Notes: a model not told the origin generated them from the sequence alone. Positions 16,345-25,434 are shown, counted from the stretch's first letter. The stretch is DNA of 64,000 nucleotides from Clostridia bacterium (GCA_017503005.1 JAFVTW010000009.1:38038-102037), one strand, 5' to 3'. Translations and numbers: made by a program.

Positions 16345-16884
16345 TTACTTTAGAATAGCTGTACAGTTTGGACAATTAGACTCTTCACCAGTAAGTCTGC
16401 AACCACAATGTGGACATTTCTTTAGTGGAGCTTTGTTTTTCTCTGCCTTTGCTTCTGCTTTCTTTTCGGCTTCTATTCTAGCATCTACATTGATATCTTG
16501 TTTTGCAATCTTAAGTAGAATTGTACCAAAGTTGCCACACAACAAAATAATAACAACACACAAAATAGTTGTTTTCCAGTCAAAAGCTTTGATACAGTCA
16601 AAGATTAAGAATGCCAAAGTTACAGCAGCAAATGCAAGCAGTACTAAACCACACACAAAATTTCTAGATTTTGAATTAAAGAATTTAGGTGGGTTTAGAG
16701 TAATAGCTACAACCAAAAACATTAGACCACCCACAAGCAGTCCTACAAACAATGCTAAGTTTGATAAGTAGTCACCTTTTGCTTTTACTAATTCGTACAC
16801 AAAAGCACCTATTCCTGCTACACCAACTATATAGCATAATATACTAAATAGAGTAATCCCTTTACTATTTTTTTGCATAACCAC
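16345..16884 (-). CDS. Four-helix membrane protein with C-terminal zinc ribbon
   Basis: 179 residues. Four hydrophobic helices fill about residues 8-125, then an Ala/Lys/Glu-rich coiled stretch (about 128-150), then a zinc ribbon (CPHCGCRLTGEESNCPNC). Not recognised beyond that. First gene of a two-gene operon with the smaller ribbon protein. AGGAG lies ahead of the start. The ribbons of the two genes are close in sequence, which suggests a shared partner or common descent. Confidence 0.7.
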   Translation of the reverse strand: MVMQKNSKGITLFSILCYIVGVAGIGAFVYELVKAKGDYLSNLALFVGLLVGGLMFLVVAITLNPPKFFNSKSRNFVCGLVLLAFAAVTLAFLIFDCIKAFDWKTTILCVVIILLCGNFGTILLKIAKQDINVDARIEAEKKAEAKAEKNKAPLKKCPHCGCRLTGEESNCPNCTAILK

Positions 16885-17011
16885 ACACTCCTATTATATT
16901 GTTACAATCATTTTAACATTTATTAAACTAATTGAAAAGTAAATAAAAGGACTTGCAATTTTATAAAATATCATTTATACTAACAATGCTTTCAAAAAAA
17001 GTAGCGAATAT

Positions 17012-17086
17012 GGCCCTATGGTCAAGAGGTTAAGACGTCGCCCTCTCACGGCGGAATCTGGGGTTCGATTCCCCATAGGGCTACCA
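17012..17086 (+). tRNA. tRNA-Glu (anticodon CTC), CCA encoded
   Basis: A cloverleaf can be drawn. Acceptor GGCCCTA pairs TAGGGCT (with one G-T). The anticodon stem TCGCC/GGCGG carries the loop CTCTCAC, giving anticodon CTC. The T-arm is TGGGG-TTCGATT-CCCCA, and the 3' end is followed by an encoded CCA (17084-17086). It resembles other bacterial tRNA-Glu sequences closely. It reads GAG codons. It stands alone, with a terminator 7 nt downstream. Confidence 0.95.
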
Positions 17087-17091
17087 GAAGC

Positions 17092-17126
17092 AAACAAGTT
17101 TGGGAACAACCAGACTTGTTTTTTTG
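17092..17126 (+). terminator. Terminator of tRNA-Glu
   Basis: AACAAGT-t-TGG, loop gaacaa, CCA-g-ACTTGTT, then seven T. Confidence 0.88.
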
Positions 17127-17266
17127 TACAACCAAAGGCATATATAATATAAAACAATTATATATTATATTGTATATGACATATATTTATATGTGTTGAC
17201 TGTTGCAAAATAAAAAAAAATAATATATACTAAATGTACAAATTTTGATAAAAGGTGGTGGAATGT

Positions 17267-17563
17267 ATGCCAAATACTAATAGAGAATTTTTGCAAAAAC
17301 GAAGTGATTTCATCAACAAATTAAGAAGAAAAGCAACTGGTTTTCAAATCGCAGCAGTTGTTCTTATCGTTGTAGGATTTGCTATTACTATTATTTCTAA
17401 TACATTAGAAGTAGAAAATGTATGGCTTACCCTTTTATCACTAGTTTCATTGTTTTTTGGAATTTGCTTTCAAGTAACTACTGTTATTTATTTTTCAAAA
17501 GCAAAGAAGCACCTTAGTGGCCAAACCGTATCGGCTTCGAGTAACCCAAAAGACTGGCAATAA
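17267..17563 (+). CDS. Small two-helix membrane protein, unknown
   Basis: 98 residues with two hydrophobic helices (about residues 26-44 and 54-74), basic ends and a Ser-rich C-terminus. No family recognised. The ATG at 17267 is preferred over an in-frame GTG upstream because AAAGGTGG is then spaced correctly. A separate transcript: the tRNA terminator lies upstream and a perfect hairpin terminator downstream. Confidence 0.65.
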   Translation: MPNTNREFLQKRSDFINKLRRKATGFQIAAVVLIVVGFAITIISNTLEVENVWLTLLSLVSLFFGICFQVTTVIYFSKAKKHLSGQTVSASSNPKDWQ

Positions 17564-17570
17564 TAAAAAA

Positions 17571-17601
17571 CAAAAACACACTAAATATTAGTGTGTTTTT
17601 T
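17571..17601. terminator. Bidirectional terminator, convergent genes
   Basis: AAAACACACTAA-ata-TTAGTGTGTTTT, an almost perfect palindrome followed by T-rich sequence on both strands. Confidence 0.85.
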
Positions 17602-17603
17602 CT

Positions 17604-19130
17604 TTAAATAAATGGTGCAAAGAATTTTAAAAATCTAGCAGCTAGTTTTTCTTTAATCTTTCTTTGCTTACAATCTCTAAGTGTAATAGCATGACTACTA
17701 CCTATCAACTTATCTACATCTTGTTTGATAGATGTAACTGTTTTTGAATTATGTAAAATAGCACCAGACTCAAAGTGTGTATTCAACTTTCTAAAGTCTA
17801 AATGTGCACTACCTATAATAGCTGTATTTTCGTCTATAACCACCATTCTAGAATGAATATAACCTTGTGTGTACTCATACACTTTTACACCTGCTTTGAT
17901 AAACTCAGTATAGTAGCTACGAGTCAAGAAATACAATGCTTTGTTTCTAATTACACCTGGCAGCATTATCTTTACTTCTACACCACTATATGCTGCTAGC
18001 TTTATACTTTGTAACACATCGTGGTCAAATACCAAATATGGAGCTGTAATCACTACAGACTTGGTAGCAGTGTTGATTGCTTTTAGCAATATAGATTTTG
18101 CTATAGGGGCCTTTGTCAAAGGTGTCGTAGCATATGGTTGTACAAACTCTTTTACTTTTGAGTTTTTCTCATAAGAAACCTTGTACTTAGTTACATCTAT
18201 AAACTTCTTTGCTGACACCTGCCAGTTGTTAAAGAACATTACAACATAGCTCCACACAGCACCACCTTCTAGTTTGACAGCAGCATCTTTCCATACACCG
18301 TATTCGCTTTGAATATTTGCATATTCATCACAAACATCGATACCACCCACATATGCAATCTTGCCATCTATAACTACAAGTTTGCGATGGTCACGGCATT
18401 GATTGAATGTATTAAGTGCAGGAGCAATTTTATTAAAAGGAACTGTTTCGATACCGTGGTTGTTTAACTTTTTGAAGAACTTATTATCATCAAAGCTATC
18501 TATACAGCCATATTCATCGTACAGCAGTTTTACTTCTACACCTTCTCTAGCTTTTAGTCTAAGAACATTAAACATCTTTTCCCAGACTTCACCAGACTTG
18601 ATTTGGAAGTATTCTACAAGCACATATTTCTTTGCTTTTTGAATAGCAGTAAACATATCTAAGAAGAAATCGTCACCACTAGAAATATATGTAGATGTTG
18701 TATCGGTATACACAGGCCATTTTTCGGTATTTAGCACAAACTTAGAAATATTTGTAGAACCTTGATCAAACTTTGATAGTGCATCAAGTGAATTTTGAGT
18801 TTGCTCTAAAGTCTTAAATGACTGGTAGCTTACATTTTGAAATTTTCTCTTCTTTGCTTTTGAACAGCGAGAAGTATGTAATTGAATATATAGTGCAGCA
18901 CCAAAGAAAGGCATAAGAGCTATAACAATCAGCCAAACCAAACCATTAGCAGATGTGTCGGTATTTCTAGATACTTGACCTACTAATAGTAGTGCACAAA
19001 TTGAAGAGAATAATGGGTATACATAATTTGGTAAAGAAGTCATAGCAAATACAAAAAGAGCCACATTAAGTATAAACATTAATGCAAGCAAAAATTTTGA
19101 TGAAGTTAAAAATTTTACTAACTTTTTCAT
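17604..19130 (-). CDS. Cardiolipin synthase-like phospholipase D family protein
   Basis: 508 residues, the usual length for Cls. Two N-terminal membrane helices (about 12-34 and 40-55) and a third near 65-85 precede two PLD domains. The first catalytic motif is intact (HRKLVVIDG, His248). The second reads HSRMVVID followed by GSAH, so the expected Lys is Arg428 and the usual Asn of GSxN is His. Cls enzymes join two phosphatidylglycerols to make cardiolipin in the membrane. The altered second site may change activity, or may be a tolerated variant. ATG 19130 is chosen for the AAAGGAT upstream. Confidence 0.82.
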   Translation of the reverse strand: MKKLVKFLTSSKFLLALMFILNVALFVFAMTSLPNYVYPLFSSICALLLVGQVSRNTDTSANGLVWLIVIALMPFFGAALYIQLHTSRCSKAKKRKFQNVSYQSFKTLEQTQNSLDALSKFDQGSTNISKFVLNTEKWPVYTDTTSTYISSGDDFFLDMFTAIQKAKKYVLVEYFQIKSGEVWEKMFNVLRLKAREGVEVKLLYDEYGCIDSFDDNKFFKKLNNHGIETVPFNKIAPALNTFNQCRDHRKLVVIDGKIAYVGGIDVCDEYANIQSEYGVWKDAAVKLEGGAVWSYVVMFFNNWQVSAKKFIDVTKYKVSYEKNSKVKEFVQPYATTPLTKAPIAKSILLKAINTATKSVVITAPYLVFDHDVLQSIKLAAYSGVEVKIMLPGVIRNKALYFLTRSYYTEFIKAGVKVYEYTQGYIHSRMVVIDENTAIIGSAHLDFRKLNTHFESGAILHNSKTVTSIKQDVDKLIGSSHAITLRDCKQRKIKEKLAARFLKFFAPFI

Positions 19131-19322
19131 TGCTATCCTTTTTAAAAAAATCACATAAATATATGCTGTAACTTTCTATTATATAACCTAATAGTCTTTT
19201 AGAGCACATACCATTAATTATATTATTATATATATAATATCACAGTAAAATCTAATTTACAATTATTTTGTGTAAACAACACACAAATTAAAACACCATT
19301 TCACCATTTATTTAATATTAAT

Positions 19323-19360
19323 ACAAAAAAAGACCTACCTTTATTTTTTAGGCAGGTCTA
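19323..19360 (-). terminator. Terminator of the 181-residue membrane-protein gene
   Basis: AGACCTACCT (19331-19340) pairs AGGCAGGTCT (19350-19359) with one mismatch, T-run on the minus strand. Confidence 0.75.
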
Positions 19361-19366
19361 TATATT

Positions 19367-19867
19367 TTATTCGACAATCTTCGACTTTTGTATACCACTA
19401 TCAATTACTGCATTGTTGTCTCTTTCTGTCTTCTTCTCGTTTTTCACACTATCGCCTTTGGGTTTTTTGTAGACTAATTTACTAGTACTAAATAGTCTAA
19501 ACATTTGGCTAAAGTTTGCACAGAAAAACATCTCTACACATACTAGTATATACCCTATACTGATACTGCTGATACTAGAACTGGCAAACATCAGCATTAC
19601 CAAAAACACAGCTGCAAATCCTACCAGTGCCATAGTCTCCATAACCTTGACAGCTTTGTAGCAGTCTTTAAATAAATTGAATATAGACAATACAATAAGG
19701 GTAATAAGGCTAATGACTAGTACTGCATTCAACACATAAAACATCACCTTCAAAAACCCACTATCGGTTGAAGAAACAGTATACTTTTTGAGTGGCAAAA
19801 TAAAAGTAATCAATGCTATCAACCCAAAAGATAGCAAACATATATTTAATATCTTCTTATCTTTCAT
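19367..19867 (-). CDS. Four-helix membrane protein, unknown
   Basis: 166 residues. Four hydrophobic helices span about residues 5-120, and a charged C-terminal tail rich in Lys, Asp and Ser follows. No family recognised. The ATG at 19867 follows TAGGAG at a 7-nt distance; a longer in-frame version exists but has no ribosome site and would run into the ppa terminator. It lies downstream of ppa but behind that terminator, so it needs its own promoter. Confidence 0.55.
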   Translation of the reverse strand: MKDKKILNICLLSFGLIALITFILPLKKYTVSSTDSGFLKVMFYVLNAVLVISLITLIVLSIFNLFKDCYKAVKVMETMALVGFAAVFLVMLMFASSSISSISIGYILVCVEMFFCANFSQMFRLFSTSKLVYKKPKGDSVKNEKKTERDNNAVIDSGIQKSKIVE

Positions 19868-19939
19868 AAACATTCTCCTACTTGTAGTATTGCCCAAACA
19901 AAAATTTTTAAGCAGTACTGTCAAAAGATTTTTCACAAA

Positions 19940-19970
19940 AAAAGATACCGAATAGTTTTCGGTATCTAAA
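19940..19970 (-). terminator. Terminator of ppa
   Basis: AGATACCGAA (19943-19952) pairs TTCGGTATCT (19958-19967) and T-runs follow on the minus strand. Confidence 0.85.
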
Positions 19971-19978
19971 ATGTTTTA

Positions 19979-20518
19979 TTAAATTTCGCCTTCTTGTCTT
20001 TTTTGTTTGTATAGTTCGATAGCTTGTCTTACAGCAGCTAGAGCTTTTTCTCTATTGCCTAATTCTTTTACTTCTACCTTTTTGTCTTCTAGTTCCTTGT
20101 ACACTCTTAGAAAGTGCATAAGTTCATCAAAGATGTGTTGAGGTAAATCAGTAATGTCGGTATAGCAGTTGTATTGTGGGTCGCCATAAGGTATAGCTAT
20201 AATCTTTTCGTCATCTTCGTTTCTGTCTGTCATAGTAATTACACCTATAGGGTAACACTTTACTAGACACAAATGTGTGATAGGTTGGCTACATAATACA
20301 AACACATCTAATGGGTCATGGTCACCACAATATGTTAGTGGTATAAAACCATAGTTCATAGGATAGTGAGTACTTGTATACAACACTCTATCTAGTTTCA
20401 AAAGACCTGTCTCTTTGTCTAATTCATACTTTAATTTACTACCCTGTTCAATCTCAATTACAGCTTCAAATGTCTCAGGTGTAATTCTTCTAGGGTGTAT
20501 ATCTTTCCAAATATTCAT
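19979..20518 (-). CDS. ppa: Family I inorganic pyrophosphatase
   Basis: 179 residues, typical of bacterial soluble family I enzymes. The signature DHDPLD is present (in CGDHDPLDVFVL), preceded by HYPMNYGFIP and followed by DRNEDDEKIIAIP, which carries further metal-binding acids. It hydrolyses pyrophosphate released by biosynthesis, in the cytosol, with Mg2+. Many Clostridia use the unrelated family II enzyme instead, so the type is informative. The start is ATG 20518 (MNIWKDIHP), with GAAGG at a good distance; an in-frame ATG 45 bp upstream lacks a ribosome site. Confidence 0.93.
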   Translation of the reverse strand: MNIWKDIHPRRITPETFEAVIEIEQGSKLKYELDKETGLLKLDRVLYTSTHYPMNYGFIPLTYCGDHDPLDVFVLCSQPITHLCLVKCYPIGVITMTDRNEDDEKIIAIPYGDPQYNCYTDITDLPQHIFDELMHFLRVYKELEDKKVEVKELGNREKALAAVRQAIELYKQKRQEGEI

Positions 20519-20770
20519 CGTAATACCTTCTTTGTTTTTTTGTAAGCTTATATATTCTAGCACAACAAATCAAAAATTAAAAGTTTAAATTGAAAATAAT
20601 TTGGTCAAATTTTTACATTCTACCACCACTCAACTTAATCCTTTACATAGCCAATTCTGCACAATTTGCACACACAACAACATCTTTATGTCAAAAAACA
20701 TATCTATACAGATATCTATCTAATAGTAAGGACACAAATAGTGTATCGCCTAGATTTTGACAACAAACAA

Positions 20771-20800
20771 AAAACGACACAGTCATAGACTATGTCGCTA
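20771..20800 (-). terminator. Terminator of the SDR gene
   Basis: CGACA-c-AGT and ACT-a-TGTCG arms with a 5-nt loop, followed in the minus-strand transcript by a T-run. Confidence 0.75.
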
Positions 20801-20807
20801 GTATGTA

Positions 20808-21641
20808 TTAGTCTTGTTTTGGTTTGGTATCATCTTCTTTTTTAGATTCTAATTTGCCACCACCAAATATCTTGTTTATCATAAACAACTCAAAACTGGT
20901 AGGGAAAAATCTAAGTAGGAAGTGGCACACATTGTACTTTTTGCTAACTATAACCATAGGTTTACTTTTCTTTTTGTAAGTTTGTTTTAGTATAGCTTTT
21001 GCTACAACTTCTGGTGGCATTCTTTTGCTCTCGTGCTTGTCTACATAACCTACAGCCTTGTTTATCCTTTCGCCATATCTTTCGTTGGTTTCAAAATTCC
21101 TTACACGATTTTTACTAAAGTTTGACTTTACTTCGCCAGGACATATAGCACATACATCTATACCAGCTTCGTTTAGCTCCAACCTTAGAGCATAGCTATA
21201 AGACAACACTGCTGCCTTGCTAGTACAATACATTCCTCTAAATGGTACACTCCATATACCCAAAGCACTAGAGATATTGATAATCTTAGACCCTCTAGAC
21301 ATATATGGTAGAGCATACTTAGTACAGTAGTATACACCAAATAGATTTACATCCATTATATTTCTAAACACTTGGCTATCTACCAACTCAAAAGCTCCAC
21401 TTACACCAAATCCGGCATTGTTTAGTAACACATCTATTCTGCCATACTTTTCGCCGATTTGACCAAACACCTCTTTTACTCTATCTTCATTTGAAACATC
21501 ACAAGAATAGCTATAGTCAGGATAGTCCTTATCTATCTCTCTAGACACATTGATTACAGTTTCACCCTTGGCTCTATACATATCTGCAGTGCACTTTCCT
21601 ATACCACTACTAGCACCTGTAATTACAATAATTTTACTCAT
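20808..21641 (-). CDS. Short-chain dehydrogenase/reductase
   Basis: 277 residues. Classical SDR motifs in order: TGASSGIG (about 7-14, cofactor binding), NNAGFG (about 75), the catalytic Ser in INISSALG (about 122-129) and YCTSK (Tyr and Lys, about 137-141). A C-terminal extension is basic and ends in a Lys/Asp-rich tail. Substrate unknown; NAD(P)-dependent oxidation or reduction of an alcohol or ketone is expected. The gene borders the DnaA-box region, which forms its upstream side. Confidence 0.9.
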   Translation of the reverse strand: MSKIIVITGASSGIGKCTADMYRAKGETVINVSREIDKDYPDYSYSCDVSNEDRVKEVFGQIGEKYGRIDVLLNNAGFGVSGAFELVDSQVFRNIMDVNLFGVYYCTKYALPYMSRGSKIINISSALGIWSVPFRGMYCTSKAAVLSYSYALRLELNEAGIDVCAICPGEVKSNFSKNRVRNFETNERYGERINKAVGYVDKHESKRMPPEVVAKAILKQTYKKKSKPMVIVSKKYNVCHFLLRFFPTSFELFMINKIFGGGKLESKKEDDTKPKQD

Positions 21642-22274
21642 AAAAAACTCCTAAATTGTATAATGTATTGTACCTTACTTTTACAAATTTTACAAACAAT
21701 TAATAGTTAGTTGTAACACATTAAAATATTGATACATAGTATGAAATGTATAAAGCTTGTATTTATCCACATACAAAATCTATTGCCCCTGTATAGTTAT
21801 GTGGATAACTTGGCTTTATACCCCTTCCTTTCCCAGTTTTTACTGTTTTTAATACATCAAGCAATACTATATTGTTTGAACAAAAAAACAAGCAGACTAT
21901 ATACTAGTTTGCTTGTTTTTTACGGAATAAAGCCATTTTTTAAATGTTATTAATTTTTATACATATAGGGTATGTGTAAAAAACCACGGATTTACCACGA
22001 TTTTGCAAGTTATCCACATTTGCACATAGTAATTATTATAAATTTTTATGTATATTTATAAAATTATGCATAAAAAACCGACTTTATGCATAAAAATTGT
22101 CGAAATTCATATAAGTTATCCACTTATCCACAAAAATATGGGTAGTTATCCACATAGTATTTTCGATTTTTGTTTGGTAAATATCGAAAATATGGATATT
22201 TCGTCCAAATTTTGAAAAGTTATCCACAAATTTATGGTAAAACCACCCATTTCCTGCTTACTTATCCACATAGC
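21642..22274. other. Gene-free region with DnaA-box cluster: possible replication origin or DnaA-binding locus
   Basis: 633 bp without a convincing gene. It holds seven exact TTATCCACA boxes: 21763-21771 (+), 21800-21808 (-), 22010-22018, 22124-22132, 22146-22154, 22220-22228 and 22262-22270 (all +), plus TTATCCACT at 22116-22124, overlapping the next by one base. A tandem TTATGCATAAAAA pair (22064-22076 and 22084-22096) lies 20 bp apart in an AT-rich stretch between boxes. That is the layout of an oriC box cluster beside an unwinding element. Against it: no dnaA nearby, and genes on both sides run the same way. Confidence 0.6.
21887..21920. terminator. Hairpin terminator inside the DnaA-box region
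   Basis: AACAAGCAGACTA and TAGTTTGCTTGTT arms (one G-T) with A-runs on one side and T-runs on the other, able to stop transcription in either direction. It may end the vanW-like transcript about 355 bp beyond its stop codon. Confidence 0.65.
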
Positions 22275-23891
22275 CTATGGGCAAAAGCTGGTTGGAACCC
22301 TATTTTCTATACTTGAGTTATGCATAACTGCTGTGTTTATATTCACATTATTCTCTATAATATTCATACCATTAGGCAGATCTTCTACACCTTCTATGAT
22401 TATACCATTTTGAGGGTTGTAGTATTCGTGTCTAATTTCTTTCTTTTCTATCAACTTGTCATCTTTATAGTACTCTAGATATGCTTTGGCTTCATACCCA
22501 TCTTTAGGATATGTAAGTCTATATTGTTCGCCCTTAAACAAAACTTTGTCGGTATACTCTTTGTTTGTATCTAGAACCACTTTGTCACCCGTATGCTTTA
22601 GGGTTTGCACAGTTTCGCTAGAAGACTTTATATTGTACTCCGGCTTGGTTCCATATACTTTAACTGTAACACTTTCACTATCGGTAATTGTTTGAATATA
22701 TAACTTAGTATCTGCATTATTTTTAAACCTAAGGTCTGCCACATACTCTGATACCATAGCATCTAACCCTAATGGAACATACTTGACTGGTAGAGAATGC
22801 TTGTGCACTTCCAAAATTTCTACATCTGCAAGCAACAAAGCATTGTACAATGTTGTGCTAGCCTGACATATTCCGCCACCTACACCATCTACAAACCTAC
22901 CATTGTATATTACCGTGGCTACTTTGTATCCGTTGTTCGCAGTATGTGGACCCGTAACTTTGTTAAAACTCACCTCTTGTGTAGGCTCTACCACAAAACC
23001 ATTAAACATATTAACTGCTTTTACTACATTAGATTTTCTATTACCAGTAGAATCAGCCACATAGGTAGTATATGTAGAAATTAGCTCTGTTTGTGCCTGA
23101 TTATCCTCCATTGTAACTTCTGGCTCCACTTCTATCGTAGGCAGGTCTACCACTATTTGATTAGATTTATTAAACTGCTCGTTTATCTGGTAGTACAATT
23201 CTTCTTTATTTACCCTAAGACCATTCTTATGTTTAGATATTTGAAAGCACTTCTTGGCTGTAGCATCAAATATTATTTGGCTATCTTCAGCCGCATACTC
23301 TACAGACTTTATAATTTCTTCTATCTTGTCATCTAGCCCTACAAATATATAATCAAATGCTACATTCACACTCTTACCCTGACCATTGTATTCTTCTACA
23401 ATTTGTTTTTGGGTATCATAGTCTTCCAAAATGGCATTTCTTTTTTGAGCCTCTTCTATGATAGTATGTATCTCACTATTTACCTTAAAATCATCTTTGG
23501 TATATACCCAACTATCTTCGCCATAGTTTATGGTCAAGCTAAAATCCTGACTCTTTTCCTTGAATACATCATATATCAGCTGCTCAGCATCTAGCCTATC
23601 CATACCACCCACATTTATGCCACTAATAATTGTACCATTACTAATCACATCGCTAGGGTCTACACTTTCCATCACAAAAAATTGCCCAACCACAGCCATC
23701 ACCAGCACTAGACTAATAAGACTAAGTCCTAGTAGTAGTTTGCCCGTATTATCCCTTTTGAGCACCCTTACACCCCTACCCTGTATTCCACTATCATAAA
23801 AAGGTTGTGTGGTGTTTTTTAGTACCCCCTTTTTCTTGGACTTCTTGTTTTTTAGAACTTCTTTTTTGCCTTTTGTAACTTTTCTTTTCAT
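22275..23891 (-). CDS. VanW-family exported protein with putative peptidoglycan-binding domain
   Basis: 538 residues. A Lys-rich cytoplasmic head and one membrane anchor (about 51-72) come first, then a YoaR-like putative peptidoglycan-binding region (about 100-270). The VanW domain follows (about 285-410), with NGYKVATVIYNG and DGVGGGICQASTTLYNAL, the family's hallmark. The C-terminus is beta-rich. VanW proteins are found in glycopeptide-resistance clusters and widely in Clostridia; their biochemical role is unknown and no resistance genes are here. Start ATG 23891 with AAGGAA. The stop lies 5 bp from the last DnaA box, so the gene runs up to the box cluster. Confidence 0.88.
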   Translation of the reverse strand: MKRKVTKGKKEVLKNKKSKKKGVLKNTTQPFYDSGIQGRGVRVLKRDNTGKLLLGLSLISLVLVMAVVGQFFVMESVDPSDVISNGTIISGINVGGMDRLDAEQLIYDVFKEKSQDFSLTINYGEDSWVYTKDDFKVNSEIHTIIEEAQKRNAILEDYDTQKQIVEEYNGQGKSVNVAFDYIFVGLDDKIEEIIKSVEYAAEDSQIIFDATAKKCFQISKHKNGLRVNKEELYYQINEQFNKSNQIVVDLPTIEVEPEVTMEDNQAQTELISTYTTYVADSTGNRKSNVVKAVNMFNGFVVEPTQEVSFNKVTGPHTANNGYKVATVIYNGRFVDGVGGGICQASTTLYNALLLADVEILEVHKHSLPVKYVPLGLDAMVSEYVADLRFKNNADTKLYIQTITDSESVTVKVYGTKPEYNIKSSSETVQTLKHTGDKVVLDTNKEYTDKVLFKGEQYRLTYPKDGYEAKAYLEYYKDDKLIEKKEIRHEYYNPQNGIIIEGVEDLPNGMNIIENNVNINTAVMHNSSIENRVPTSFCP

Positions 23892-23970
23892 ATACAATTC
23901 CTTATACATTATTATATATAACCATAATTATATACAACTAGTGTTTTACAATATCGACAAAATATGCACG

Positions 23971-24000
23971 AAAAAAGCACCCAAAGTTTGGGTGCTTGTA
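23971..24000 (-). terminator. Terminator of the cca-tilS operon
   Basis: AAGCACCCAAA (23975-23985) pairs TTTGGGTGCTT (23987-23997) almost perfectly, followed by a T-run in the minus-strand transcript. Confidence 0.85.
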
Positions 24001-25419
24001 TTATTTGTCTTCTTCTACTTCTACTTCGGTCTCGGTTACTTTAGCAGCATTTTGCTTTTGTAGAAATTCTTGTTTTTTGCGATTGTGCTCATAAGCTTCT
24101 TTTTTCTCTTGAGCAAGTATAGCCAGTATCTTGTCGCTTAGGAACTTAGCTTGTTCTAGCAAAATCTCTTTATCATTTACAATCATACCTTCTACACACA
24201 TTTCAAACAATGTGCTTTTGATTTTTGATATAAACTTAGGATTGATTTTGGCTTGCTCTATAAGGTCGGTAGCATTTACTTTTAGTTCTGCCTCTACAAA
24301 AGGAACTTTAGCTTTTCGCATATTCATAGTTTGAAGCTTTAATTTATTAATCTTGTTTGGATTGATTAAAGATAAATAATTTTTGGTTTCAAAAGGTAAA
24401 TTTTCGTACATCAAACAATTTTTATTTGTAACAAATTCATTTTCTTTGTAGAACAATAATTTGTTTACAAAACTATATGCTTCTAACACATCTTTAAAGT
24501 TCTTGTTTGACTCTTTCAATCCATCATTACCCAAGATTTGATTTACAGAGAATGCAATATTTTTCTCACTACTTCTAGCTTTGATATAGTTGTATAGTAA
24601 CATACACATAAAGGCTACATATCTACAACTACCATCACTCTTTAGGTAAGCCTTGTACATCTTGCCACTAGCTTTTACTCTAAATGTTCTAAGCACAGGA
24701 TTAATAGCATATTGCCACAAATCTAAATTGTTGTAGTACTTAACCACATTGCCGTGAGTGGTGTTTTTTAAGTGATATTTTAGACCACCATTGATAGCAA
24801 TCTTGATTTCGTTTAAAATTCTTTCTTTGCTAATATCTGCAACTTTGTGTGCAAAATTCTTAGCCGATTCGTAAGTTTTCTTTTCTGGTTTGAAACCTAA
24901 TTCGCAAGTAAACCTAATCATTCTTAGTATTCTAAGACCGTCATCAGTAAATACAACTTCTGGCTCTACAGTAGTTTTTAGTTTTTTCTTTTTGATATCT
25001 AATCTACCACCAAAGTAGTCATTAAGTTCGCCACTAAGGATATTATAGTATATAGCATTTACAGTAAAGTCACGACGGCGAGCATCTGTTTCCGGATTGT
25101 CCACAAACTCTACTTCGTCAGGTTTGTGTTTGCCAGACTCGTCATATACTTCTTTTCTAAAAGTAGTATACTCGTATCTTTCGCCATCTTTTTGGATAAC
25201 TAATGTACCTAATGTTTTGTTGATTACATCAGCAGAGTATCCATTTAGTTTGCAAACCTTTTTCATCTCGGTAGCTGTTAGCGAACCAGATATATCTAGG
25301 TCGTTTACATCAAATCCTAGTAGTGAGTTTCTTACATAACCACCTACCACATATAGTTTATGACCTATTTTCTCTACTTGTTGAGCTAGATTCTTTAGGT
25401 TTTCACTTACTTCAATCAT
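24001..25419 (-). CDS. cca: CCA-adding tRNA nucleotidyltransferase
   Basis: 472 residues. The head domain has YVVGGYVRNSLLG (about 24-36) and the two-aspartate DLDISG motif (about 40-45). RRDFTVNAIYYN and the DGLRILRMIRF region of class II nucleotidyltransferases follow. The C-terminal part is helical with a charged coiled-coil tail. The enzyme builds or repairs the 3'-CCA of tRNAs. The 3' end of tilS lies 15 bp upstream, so both tRNA-processing genes share a transcript, with cca second. Some relatives add only A residues (PcnB); which activity this one has cannot be told. Confidence 0.9.
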   Translation of the reverse strand: MIEVSENLKNLAQQVEKIGHKLYVVGGYVRNSLLGFDVNDLDISGSLTATEMKKVCKLNGYSADVINKTLGTLVIQKDGERYEYTTFRKEVYDESGKHKPDEVEFVDNPETDARRRDFTVNAIYYNILSGELNDYFGGRLDIKKKKLKTTVEPEVVFTDDGLRILRMIRFTCELGFKPEKKTYESAKNFAHKVADISKERILNEIKIAINGGLKYHLKNTTHGNVVKYYNNLDLWQYAINPVLRTFRVKASGKMYKAYLKSDGSCRYVAFMCMLLYNYIKARSSEKNIAFSVNQILGNDGLKESNKNFKDVLEAYSFVNKLLFYKENEFVTNKNCLMYENLPFETKNYLSLINPNKINKLKLQTMNMRKAKVPFVEAELKVNATDLIEQAKINPKFISKIKSTLFEMCVEGMIVNDKEILLEQAKFLSDKILAILAQEKKEAYEHNRKKQEFLQKQNAAKVTETEVEVEEDK

Positions 25420-25434
25420 ATTTTCTCCACTATT

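Noticed and set aside
16975-17157. A 60-codon open frame on the minus strand across the tRNA gene
   Set aside because: It is antisense to tRNA-Glu and its GNRTPDSAVRGRRL-like text is the well-known artefact of translating tRNA genes backwards.
21729-21953. A 74-codon plus-strand frame in the DnaA-box region
   Set aside because: No ribosome site and it overlaps DnaA boxes and the terminator hairpin.
22275-23891. Glycopeptide resistance (van) locus because of the VanW domain
   Set aside because: No vanH/A/X, ligase or two-component genes are nearby; VanW-like proteins are common in Clostridia outside resistance clusters.
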